This document shows, piece after piece, positions 1-5,193 of a DNA stretch of 5,193 nt (positions are counted from its first letter, which is position 1; each line of letters begins with the position of its first letter). Below the pieces are notes generated by a model. It saw nothing but the letters and a program-made list of their open reading frames with translations, was not told the DNA's origin and made no database searches. The position numbers were made by a program, and so were the translations under genes. The DNA is from Candidatus Woesearchaeota archaeon CG11_big_fil_rev_8_21_14_0_20_43_8 (lineage in GTDB: Archaea > Nanobdellota > Nanobdellia > Woesearchaeales > CG08-08-20-14), in contig PCVE01000090.1 of the NCBI GenBank assembly GCA_002762705.1, positions 1 through 5,193 of the forward strand, written 5' to 3'.

Positions 1-1191
1 CTTGCGAACAGGTTCGCGATCGCGCTTTATGGAAACGACGGCTATGTCGAAAAGACAGTCACGCCGGGAACACGAGAAGCCGATTTCACAGATCTAAGAG
101 TCAGCAAGATGACAGAAGGCGCGACGCTCGCTGAGGCAGTGGAAGCACCTGATGTCCTGAAAAAGCCATGTGTCGTGATCAACGAGCTCAACAGGATGCC
201 ACTCCAGATACAGAACAAACTGATATCTTTCTTCGACATGTCATACGAATACCTAGGCGCGAAATTCAAGGTCGGACACGACTACGGAAACAAGAGATAC
301 CAATTAAGGATCGTCACGATAAACGAAGGCGACAGATACAGAGGCACTGACCAGATCGACGGCGCAGTCCGCGATCGACTTATCATCGAGATCCCGATGG
401 ATTTCTTCCCATTGACAAAAATCGATGAGATGAGAAAGAACACATCCGAAGGAAAGTCACTTGATGAGATCGTGAACAACAGGACTTTCATAACAGAACT
501 GACTGATATCACAAGCAAAGTGAAGAAGGTCCCGCTCACTGAAGAAGCTGAACGATTTATGGAATACCTGACTGGGCTTGACAACTGTGTCAGGTCGAAC
601 ACTGGATCAAAGAAAGGCGTGGATCTAAGATATATAATGGAGCATGCATGCACAGGATGCCATAGCATACAAAGAGACAACCATATCTGCAACAGTATAT
701 ATGCGCCATCGCCAAGGGCAATGAGCAAAGTCAAGAAAGTCGCGCAGGCGATATCAGTCCTCAGATCATACGACTTGTTCCGATCAAAAGAAGAGAACAA
801 ACGATTGACACGTCAGGAAGAAGACTTGATACGGCAGCCGGTCGTGACCACACAGGACATAATCACTGCGGCTCCGTTTGTCTTCTATTCAAAGATGAAC
901 ATAAACCCCATGTGGATACAGAAGCATTACCAAGGAAACAAATGGGCGGCGGTCAACAGCACGATAAAAATCGCATACAACAGGTTTGTCAGATTCCTTG
1001 ATGAGGCAGGCGATGTCGCGGATAGATATTTCGACAACCCGACTGTCAACGACCTGGACAAGACAACGCTACGTGAATATGCGACGACAAAAGATCCATG
1101 GGCATACAAGCTTTCATCTTCAGAAGTATCTGCCGCGAACACTGCAAGACAACAGGCAGGTATCGACACTGACCACACAAGGAGAAGATGA
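1..1191 (+). CDS. MoxR/CobS-type AAA+ ATPase, 5'-truncated by window edge
   Basis: The frame is open from base 1, so the gene starts upstream; 396 residues are visible. The first residues (LANRFAIALYG) match the helix that follows a Walker A P-loop, so Walker A should lie only a few residues outside. The Walker B region reads CVVINELNRMP (Asn at visible residue 61, Glu 62), the place of the ADEINRAP-like stretch of MoxR proteins. Sensor 1 is IVTINEG (Asn 108), an RDR at 124-126 is the likely arginine-finger region, and SPRA at 237-240 followed by a helix is the MoxR-type sensor 2. Just before it lies a Cys/His cluster (C217, C220, H228, C230). The family couples ATP hydrolysis to remodelling or metal loading of a target, normally with a VWA partner, and such a gene follows one base downstream. 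The Walker B Asn replaces the usual Asp. The MoxR/CobS class is secure; the target is unknown. Confidence 0.9.
   Translation, partial: LANRFAIALYGNDGYVEKTVTPGTREADFTDLRVSKMTEGATLAEAVEAPDVLKKPCVVINELNRMPLQIQNKLISFFDMSYEYLGAKFKVGHDYGNKRYQLRIVTINEGDRYRGTDQIDGAVRDRLIIEIPMDFFPLTKIDEMRKNTSEGKSLDEIVNNRTFITELTDITSKVKKVPLTEEAERFMEYLTGLDNCVRSNTGSKKGVDLRYIMEHACTGCHSIQRDNHICNSIYAPSPRAMSKVKKVAQAISVLRSYDLFRSKEENKRLTRQEEDLIRQPVVTTQDIITAAPFVFYSKMNINPMWIQKHYQGNKWAAVNSTIKIAYNRFVRFLDEAGDVADRYFDNPTVNDLDKTTLREYATTKDPWAYKLSSSEVSAANTARQQAGIDTDHTRRR
1179..1184 (+). promoter_or_regulatory. Shine-Dalgarno site of the VWA gene
   Basis: AAGGAG ends eight bases before the ATG at 1193. It overlaps the last codons of the ATPase gene, whose TGA is at 1189-1191. 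It decides the start of the VWA gene: the frame is open further upstream, to an ATG at 986, but that extension would overlap the ATPase by about 200 bases and does not resemble the protein family. The arrangement suggests translational coupling of the two subunits. Confidence 0.8.
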
Positions 1192-1192
1192 C

Positions 1193-3250
1193 ATGCAAGA
1201 AGTAATCCAAAGACTCTTAGCGAACAGGGAATGGAGTTCTTATTATATCAATTTCACACGAGAGAAGACAGATCATCTGCTCGAAGCATGGGTAAGCCCA
1301 CAGGATTGGCAGATAACAATCAAGCTAGATCCGGACATCGAGACAAAACTTCTAGAAGTGATGGAACATTATGTCAACCATACCCCTGGAAGCAGATTCC
1401 AGAACAAGACTGATGAACAGAATCTTGAGGATCTTATCTACGCATCAGTCGACCATGAGATCGGACACTGGAACCATTGCCCATTCGATGACCATTATTT
1501 CGGCGATATCATCGCAGGCGCGAAGAAGGGCTTGATCGAAGAAGGGATGGGCGAACAACAGGCTGAACAATACAAGCTCAGGATAGGGAACCTCTTCATG
1601 GACACGATAGACAATGCGCTGAATGTGATAGAGGGAATCGACCCAGACAAATATCTCGAGGGCATATGCACGCATTATCTTAAAGAAGGCATCCTTGCCG
1701 GACAGTTCACTGAATCATTCGGCATATTTGTCGACACCCAGATGAAGATGTTCGGAAATGACTGGGAGACACATACGCTTTCAGAAGCATTCACTGATGA
1801 TTATCAGAATCTGCAGCCGATATCAAGACGATGCGCGGAGATATTCACCCGCGGAGTTGTCGATACAGGCGATATGTACAGACGTCCGCTCGATGACCAT
1901 GAAAAGACACTTCTCGCAAAAGAGCTCAAGCGCGCAGTGGACACAGACCGACATGGCAATGTGACTTCATTCATCTGGTATGAGAAAGCGTATGAATATG
2001 CAAGACTCATGCACGGCTTCCTGCCGCAGATGGATGAGAACCAAGTGAGTTCACCACAAGCATCGCAGTATGGATCAGACCAGCAATACAGAGATGATGT
2101 CGATCAGGACTCAGGCCAGAGATCGAATGGCGCTCCAGATCCAAGCGGTGGACAGGGCGACCCTTCGGACGGCGAACCTGGTGATGGACAGCAAGGTAGC
2201 GGTCAGGGTGATCCAACAGATCAAAATCCAGATGATTCTGGTGATGTGAGCGGATCTGGCAATGGAGACCCTTTCGATGATGATGATGGCACAGGAAATG
2301 AATCCGATGACGAAGATGACCCATTCGGACAAGGGACAGGAAATGATCCATCAGATGATCCTTTCGATGATATAGATGACCCCTCATTCGGCAGCCACAG
2401 CATGCCGGGGGGCCGGGGACAGTATCAACCGATAGATCCAAACAGCCGATTCACACAGCTCGATGATCTCTATCGGTCACGTGCGAAAGAGATAACAGTG
2501 AAATACACAGACCCTGACAAAGACGGAGATTCCACATATGAAGTCGACTGGATGTCAAGAGAGAGGATAGAGCCGGATGAAAAGATAAATCCTGAAATCG
2601 TGGACTGGGGGTCAACTATCCCGATACCGACTGGTGGAAAGTGGGACTACTGGTTCTTTCGAAACACTCTTCCGATCGAGGATCAGACAGATCTTGGCGG
2701 ATCGAAAGGCGGCCTGCCAGACATCTGCTTCATACTCGATTCATCAGGCAGCATGAACTGGACACGCGATGGGAGAAGCGGAGAATACGATCTTGCGCTC
2801 TGCACGATATATTCAGTGATTGACTATGTCGTGAAGAACGACAAAGCATTCTACATGAACTTCTCCGCGATAAATTTCTCAGGCGGGACAAACTTCACCG
2901 GCTGGCATGATTTCTATAATCTCAATAAAGTGAAAGAAGAACTATTTAATTACCAGGGACAGGGGACATATCTTGAAGCGAGCAAACTTCGTCAGGTCTA
3001 TCAGAACGCAAAAGACAAATTTATCGCGATCATGGTTACTGACGGAGACATCAGCAATTCTGACCAGATCGTCGCAGAAGTGAACCAGATGAAACGGCAG
3101 GGCCATGAGTTCTCTTTGATTCAGGTCGGTTATGAGTCAGATTTCTCGCGGAAGATGAAACAGGCTGGAGCTGATGTGAATTGCATAACAGATATCAGCG
3201 ACCTTGAGAAGCTTGTCCTTGATCGTACGAAAGAGGTGTATGATTACTGA
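1193..3250 (+). CDS. HEXXH metallopeptidase-like + acidic linker + VWA domain protein (CobT-like partner of the ATPase)
   Basis: The protein has 685 residues from the ATG that follows AAGGAG. Part 1, residues 1 to about 280, is mostly helical and carries HEIGH at 88-92 followed by WNHCP; this is a zinc-metallopeptidase HEXXH. A conserved-looking NLFMDTIDN at 133-141 (D137, D140) may supply the third metal ligand. Part 2, about 283-412, is a Gly/Asp/Ser/Pro-rich, strongly acidic linker with repeated DPF units. Part 3, from about 510, is a VWA domain with a complete MIDAS: DSSGSM at 516-521, Thr 592 in GQGTYLE, and Asp 617 in VTDGD. No signal peptide or membrane segment is seen, so it should be cytoplasmic. 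In CobT, ViaA, NorD and chelatase D subunits the VWA domain docks the AAA+ ring and metal in the MIDAS is needed. The acidic linker recalls CobT and chelatase D subunits. Proteolysis is inferred from HEXXH alone; the region could instead be a metal-binding scaffold. Confidence 0.88.
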   Translation: MQEVIQRLLANREWSSYYINFTREKTDHLLEAWVSPQDWQITIKLDPDIETKLLEVMEHYVNHTPGSRFQNKTDEQNLEDLIYASVDHEIGHWNHCPFDDHYFGDIIAGAKKGLIEEGMGEQQAEQYKLRIGNLFMDTIDNALNVIEGIDPDKYLEGICTHYLKEGILAGQFTESFGIFVDTQMKMFGNDWETHTLSEAFTDDYQNLQPISRRCAEIFTRGVVDTGDMYRRPLDDHEKTLLAKELKRAVDTDRHGNVTSFIWYEKAYEYARLMHGFLPQMDENQVSSPQASQYGSDQQYRDDVDQDSGQRSNGAPDPSGGQGDPSDGEPGDGQQGSGQGDPTDQNPDDSGDVSGSGNGDPFDDDDGTGNESDDEDDPFGQGTGNDPSDDPFDDIDDPSFGSHSMPGGRGQYQPIDPNSRFTQLDDLYRSRAKEITVKYTDPDKDGDSTYEVDWMSRERIEPDEKINPEIVDWGSTIPIPTGGKWDYWFFRNTLPIEDQTDLGGSKGGLPDICFILDSSGSMNWTRDGRSGEYDLALCTIYSVIDYVVKNDKAFYMNFSAINFSGGTNFTGWHDFYNLNKVKEELFNYQGQGTYLEASKLRQVYQNAKDKFIAIMVTDGDISNSDQIVAEVNQMKRQGHEFSLIQVGYESDFSRKMKQAGADVNCITDISDLEKLVLDRTKEVYDY
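2039..2428 (+). repeat. Low-complexity acidic linker coding region with DPF repeats
   Basis: Codons for roughly residues 283-412 of the VWA protein are dominated by Asp, Gly, Ser, Pro and Gln. DPF occurs at residues 359, 376 and 389, with DDPSF following soon after, each in an Asp-rich context. At the DNA level GATGA/GATGATCC blocks recur, so the tract may expand or contract by slippage. It separates the HEXXH region from the VWA domain. The evidence is the composition alone; disorder is inferred. Confidence 0.75.
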
Positions 3251-3530
3251 TCAGAAGCGCGAGATCAGAAACTGGTTTTGGATTGATATCTGTCTCTTCA
3301 TCTGTATCGGCCGTGATATGTGTCTTTATCTATCTGATCTGTCCGGCCAAATAGACTATCTCGCTACTCTGATCCAATACATCCAATCGCTGCTGGATCC
3401 AGGACATGAGACAGGGAGAAGGAGCATGACCGCGATCGTCCAGATAATCGGAACAGCAGATATAACACATATCAAAAGAAAGAACATACCAGAACCTATT
3501 GTGGTCTGGCAAAAAGAGCAAGTGTTTTGA
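3240..3530 (+). CDS. Hypothetical 96-residue protein overlapping the VWA stop
   Basis: The ATG at 3240 sits inside the last codons of the VWA gene, giving an 11-base overlap, with GAGG at 3233-3236 only three bases upstream. This would fit translational coupling at the end of the operon. The protein opens MITDQKREIRNWFWIDICLF and has a Cys/Ile/Leu-rich stretch in residues 12-45, too polar for a clear membrane helix, then a basic C-terminus ending in WQKEQVF. I recognise no family. Arginine and third-base choices in the first half (CGC, CGT, TGT, many T) differ from the neighbouring genes, which argues against it. An internal ATG at 3426 has a better-spaced GGGAG (3414-3418, seven bases before it) and would give only 34 residues. 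Either start, or no gene at all, is possible. Confidence 0.4.
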   Translation: MITDQKREIRNWFWIDICLFICIGRDMCLYLSDLSGQIDYLATLIQYIQSLLDPGHETGRRSMTAIVQIIGTADITHIKRKNIPEPIVVWQKEQVF

Positions 3531-3566
3531 TGCCAAATAAAATCAACATCTGCGGCTCTATCCACA

Positions 3567-4025
3567 TCAGATCATTTTATACATATGCTTGAGGAACTCT
3601 TTGTAACCATGCTTCTGCCAGACTGCATTCGCGTCAGGATTTTTAGTCTGGACAGAAAGCTTGACATATCGAAGGCCATTCTTCCTGAATTGTTCATATG
3701 CTTTTTCTAGCAGCAGCTTCGATATGCCTTTTTTTCTATGCCGCTCATCCACGTAGATGAGATCTATGTAACCAACTTTTTTTATCTCCCAGAAAGATTC
3801 GCGTCTCTCGACATTGAACAATACGAAACCAGCAAGCTCCCCACCATGTTCTGCGACATAGCACCACTTGTCTTCAGAATCAATGAAATCACGATAATAA
3901 CCTACTTCATCTTCAAATGCGGGATCAAGCTGGTCAAGAGGTGAGCATCGTCTCAGTATCTCGCCGAACAGATTCAATTTTCCGATGGCTGCGACATCGC
4001 TTTCTGTGGCTTTTCTTATGATCAT
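3567..4025 (-). CDS. GNAT-family N-acetyltransferase
   Basis: This 152-residue protein has the usual length of a single GNAT domain. It starts MIIRKATESDVAAI, the common first strand and helix of the family. Residues 86-92 (YIDLIYV) form the central strand, followed by the acetyl-CoA pyrophosphate loop R97-K-K-G100-I-S102 (the Q/RxxGxG/A motif with Ser last) and its helix LLLEKAYEQFRKNG. Motif B follows with N129-P130, N133-A134, W136 and HGY at 139-141, as in RimI-like enzymes. It transfers acetyl from acetyl-CoA to an amine: a protein N-terminus, lysine or small molecule. The acceptor cannot be told from the sequence. It runs towards the operon on the other strand and has its own likely promoter, so it is probably independent of it. 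No Shine-Dalgarno precedes the ATG. Confidence 0.9.
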   Translation of the reverse strand: MIIRKATESDVAAIGKLNLFGEILRRCSPLDQLDPAFEDEVGYYRDFIDSEDKWCYVAEHGGELAGFVLFNVERRESFWEIKKVGYIDLIYVDERHRKKGISKLLLEKAYEQFRKNGLRYVKLSVQTKNPDANAVWQKHGYKEFLKHMYKMI

Positions 4026-4046
4026 GCAGAAGACAAGGACATGACT

Positions 4047-4056
4047 ATTAATAAAA
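4047..4056 (-). promoter_or_regulatory. TATA-like box of the GNAT gene (leaderless arrangement)
   Basis: On the minus strand the sequence reads TTTTATTAAT, centred about 26-27 bases before the A of the GNAT ATG at 4025. In archaea the TATA box lies at about -26/-27 from the transcription start, so transcription would begin at or next to the ATG. The lack of a Shine-Dalgarno in front of this ATG fits a leaderless mRNA. Confidence 0.5.
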
Positions 4057-4163
4057 TTAATCGTTTACCAAAAGTGATTGACATCAAATAGTGATTATAT
4101 TACGTTTTTGACCCAAATGAATAGTATATACAAAACGTGCTGCACTGTATCTCTGTTGCTCAG

Positions 4164-4171
4164 ATATATAT
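4164..4171 (+). promoter_or_regulatory. TATA-like box for the 190-residue gene (alternative at 4123-4130)
   Basis: ATATATAT at 4164-4171 would place an archaeal transcription start near 4194 and leave a leader of about 115 bases. AGTATATA at 4123-4130, flanked by the ACGTTTT/AAAACGT inverted repeat, is the alternative, with a start near 4153. The choice between them is open; both are judged by sequence and spacing only. Confidence 0.3.
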
Positions 4172-4202
4172 CACTGGCCACACTAAATAATCTCAGAGAA
4201 GA

Positions 4203-4268
4203 GCCTATGACATAAGCCACTGGCAGATCAGCCAGAGGTAAGACATACAGAAGATAGCGTAAGCTCTC
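4203..4268 (+). promoter_or_regulatory. Possible structured 5' leader with three small hairpins
   Basis: Three local pairings follow one another. GCCTAT pairs with ATAAGC at 4203-4217 with one mismatch. CTGGC pairs perfectly with GCCAG at 4220-4235 around a six-base loop. GATAGC pairs with GCTCTC at 4253-4268 with one mismatch, closing a GUAA (GNRA-type) tetraloop. They lie between the likely promoter and the ribosome binding site. Short stems like these arise by chance, and I recognise no riboswitch class. Confidence 0.25.
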
Positions 4269-4295
4269 AAAGACAAGTCGGCGGACTATAAGCGC

Positions 4296-4300
4296 GGAGG
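4296..4300 (+). promoter_or_regulatory. Shine-Dalgarno site of the 190-residue gene
   Basis: GGAGG ends eight bases before the ATG at 4309. It is a near-perfect match to the anti-Shine-Dalgarno and fixes the start of this gene. It also shows that the host uses leadered initiation for some genes. Confidence 0.8.
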
Positions 4301-4308
4301 AGAAAAAC

Positions 4309-4881
4309 ATGGGCAGCTATGATTCAGGTGAATATACAAGTGCCCCACGGCGCAGGATCTCAGAGAGACTGACGTCAAGGAGACCGGCGACAAGCCCGAC
4401 ATACAGTGCACCGACACAGGAGACGACAGCAAGTCAAGGCGGTAGCGCAAATGCGCCACGAGAAGCGATCCCAGAACCACAGACGAATTACGACCCAGGC
4501 CTGCAGACGATCGCGGCGCTTGGTGGTGGACTGAGTTCAGACAGGATCATAAAACCGCTACCAGATGATATCAAGGAAGGCACGCTCCTTGAGGTCATCG
4601 CATATATGACAAGGCCAGACGTAGTCTCGACAAAAGAGGAGACAAGAGTCCTTGGTGATATCACACAAAGGCAGAGAAAGGACGACTATAGATGCATAGT
4701 GAATGAATTCCATAACCTGCACAACTCAAAGCTCGGGACAGACAAGGCGACAATGTTCTACCAGAACAAGACGATGAACCAGAGCGGACAGAGCCAAACA
4801 TTCAACTACCTTGACATGGCAGTCATCAGCCACGACGAATGCGGCACAAGCTATGATGGCCTTGAGAAGAAATGCAAGTGA
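4309..4881 (+). CDS. Unrecognised 190-residue protein with disordered N-terminus
   Basis: The start is set by GGAGG eight bases upstream. I do not recognise the family. Residues 1 to about 65 are rich in Ser, Thr, Pro, Ala, Gln and Arg, with a basic patch PRRRISERLTSRR, and look disordered. From about 66 a folded part seems to begin (LQTIAALGGGL), followed by helix-forming stretches (TLLEVIAYMTRPD, then a charged TKEETRVLGDITQRQRKDDY) and a polar C-terminal third rich in Asn, Gln and Met. Cysteines are at 129, 178 and 189. There is no signal peptide or membrane segment. Codon use matches the ATPase and VWA genes (AGA/AGG, ACA/ACG, GAC), so it belongs to the same genome background. It has its own leader and is followed by an oligo-T tract, so it is probably a single-gene transcript. 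A virion or DNA-binding role would fit the basic disordered tail but is a guess. Confidence 0.8.
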   Translation: MGSYDSGEYTSAPRRRISERLTSRRPATSPTYSAPTQETTASQGGSANAPREAIPEPQTNYDPGLQTIAALGGGLSSDRIIKPLPDDIKEGTLLEVIAYMTRPDVVSTKEETRVLGDITQRQRKDDYRCIVNEFHNLHNSKLGTDKATMFYQNKTMNQSGQSQTFNYLDMAVISHDECGTSYDGLEKKCK

Positions 4882-4886
4882 TGCTG

Positions 4887-4901
4887 TTTTTTTGTTTTTT
4901 T
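4887..4901 (+). terminator. Double oligo-T terminator
   Basis: Five bases after the TGA at 4879-4881 come two runs of seven T separated by one G. No GC-rich stem precedes them, so this is not a bacterial intrinsic terminator. Oligo-T tracts directly behind the stop are the usual archaeal termination signal. Confidence 0.65.
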
Positions 4902-4928
4902 GATTTGATATTATAGATGTGAAAGACG

Positions 4929-5193
4929 ATGACAAGACAATTCGAGATACCCGAACCATACATCTTCTCCCTTGACACACCGTTGATAAGCTATAATGGC
5001 AGGCTTCTGCAGGCAAGCGGCCAATCAGATACCGAAGATAATTTCATCGAGTTCTACAAGAACAGATATTCACTTGAAGAGATAGAGAGTCCAAAAAGAC
5101 TTGAGAGCCTTTACATGAAACATAACAATCCCAGATTTCAGGAGTTCAAACGAGGATTCATAAAAAAGCACCTTGATAAAGAGCTCGAGACAA
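4929..5193 (+). CDS. Unrecognised protein, 3'-truncated by window edge
   Basis: From the ATG at 4929 the frame stays open to the window end (88 full codons). An in-frame TGA at 4920-4922 makes this the first possible ATG. The protein opens MTRQFEIPEPYIFSLDTPLI and continues with a charged, probably helical segment (SLEEIESPKRLESLYMKH) and a basic stretch EFKRGFIKKHLDKE. I recognise no family in this part, and there is no signal peptide or membrane segment. Codon use (AGA/AGG, ATA, GAG) resembles the other plus-strand genes. Only a weak GTGA at 4919-4922 could act as ribosome binding site. The gene lies 47 bases behind the previous stop, past the oligo-T tract, so it probably has its own promoter in the AT-rich stretch 4901-4916. 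Confidence 0.75.
   Translation, partial: MTRQFEIPEPYIFSLDTPLISYNGRLLQASGQSDTEDNFIEFYKNRYSLEEIESPKRLESLYMKHNNPRFQEFKRGFIKKHLDKELET

Larger units (their letters stand above)
4026..4308. other. Divergent intergenic region (283 bases) between GNAT gene and the 190-residue gene
   Basis: No convincing gene is present. From left to right it holds the TATA-like box of the GNAT gene, a direct repeat A(A/T)AGTGATT at 4071-4079 and 4088-4096, an inverted repeat ACGTTTT/AAAACGT (4102-4108 and 4132-4138) around a TATA-like AGTATATA, a second TATA-like run at 4164-4171, three small potential hairpins at 4203-4268, and the ribosome binding site at 4296-4300. It is AT-rich on the left and more balanced on the right. 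A 32-codon ORF at 4117-4215 is not supported. Confidence 0.6.

Noticed and set aside
649..663. CXXCH as a c-type heme attachment site
   Set aside because: The motif lies inside a cytoplasmic AAA+ domain beside further Cys and His residues; zinc binding or chance fits better.
986..1192. Upstream extension of the VWA gene to the ATG at 986
   Set aside because: It would overlap the ATPase gene by about 200 bases in another frame, while the ATG at 1193 has a strong, well-spaced ribosome binding site.
2007..2441. Minus-strand His/Arg/Leu-rich ORFs opposite the acidic linker
   Set aside because: They are the complement of GAT-rich codons of the VWA protein linker; composition alone explains the open frames.
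4117..4215. 32-codon plus-strand ORF in the intergenic region
   Set aside because: It lacks a ribosome binding site and runs across TATA-like boxes; no recognisable protein features.
4203..4300. tRNA gene in the leader region
   Set aside because: No T-loop consensus or acceptor stem pairing could be found.
4095..4310. Minus-strand hydrophobic 71-codon ORF opposite the leader
   Set aside because: It has no ribosome binding site, covers the promoter and leader of the 190-residue gene, and its ATG is the palindromic overlap of that gene's start.
1..5193. CRISPR array or insertion sequence
   Set aside because: No regularly spaced direct repeats, no transposase and no terminal inverted repeats were seen.

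Overview
The window looks like archaeal DNA, either chromosomal or from an archaeal virus or plasmid. Five signs point that way. Arginine is mostly AGA/AGG and isoleucine is often ATA. Two starts have strong Shine-Dalgarno sequences. One gene has no Shine-Dalgarno but a TATA-like box about 26-27 bp before its ATG, as in leaderless archaeal genes. A double oligo-T tract follows one stop codon. The main gene pair is of a type I recall from archaea and large viruses. None of this proves the domain or names a taxon.

Left part (1-3530, + strand): a compact operon-like run. It starts inside a MoxR/CobS-type AAA+ ATPase whose Walker A lies just off the left edge. One base after its stop, behind a strong ribosome binding site, is a 685-residue protein with an N-terminal HEXXH metallopeptidase-like region, a long acidic disordered linker and a C-terminal von Willebrand A (VWA) domain with an intact MIDAS. 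The pair resembles the two-subunit AAA+/VWA machines (CobS-CobT, RavA-ViaA, NorQ-NorD, Mg-chelatase I-D), with a probable protease active site added. A 96-codon ORF of unknown function overlaps the VWA stop by 11 bases and is less certain.

Middle (3567-4025, - strand): a GNAT N-acetyltransferase, convergent with the operon and apparently on its own promoter.

Right part (4026-5193): a 283-base divergent intergenic region with TATA-like boxes, an inverted repeat and small hairpins leads into an unrecognised 190-residue protein with a disordered N-terminus and a strong ribosome binding site. An oligo-T terminator follows, and then the start of another unrecognised gene that runs off the right edge.

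The ATPase would be expected to remodel or load a target recognised by the VWA/HEXXH partner, possibly leading to metal-dependent proteolysis or metal insertion. The substrate cannot be read from this window. The most unusual points are the HEXXH + linker + VWA architecture, the Asp-to-Asn change in the ATPase Walker B, and a Cys/His cluster inserted just before the ATPase sensor 2.
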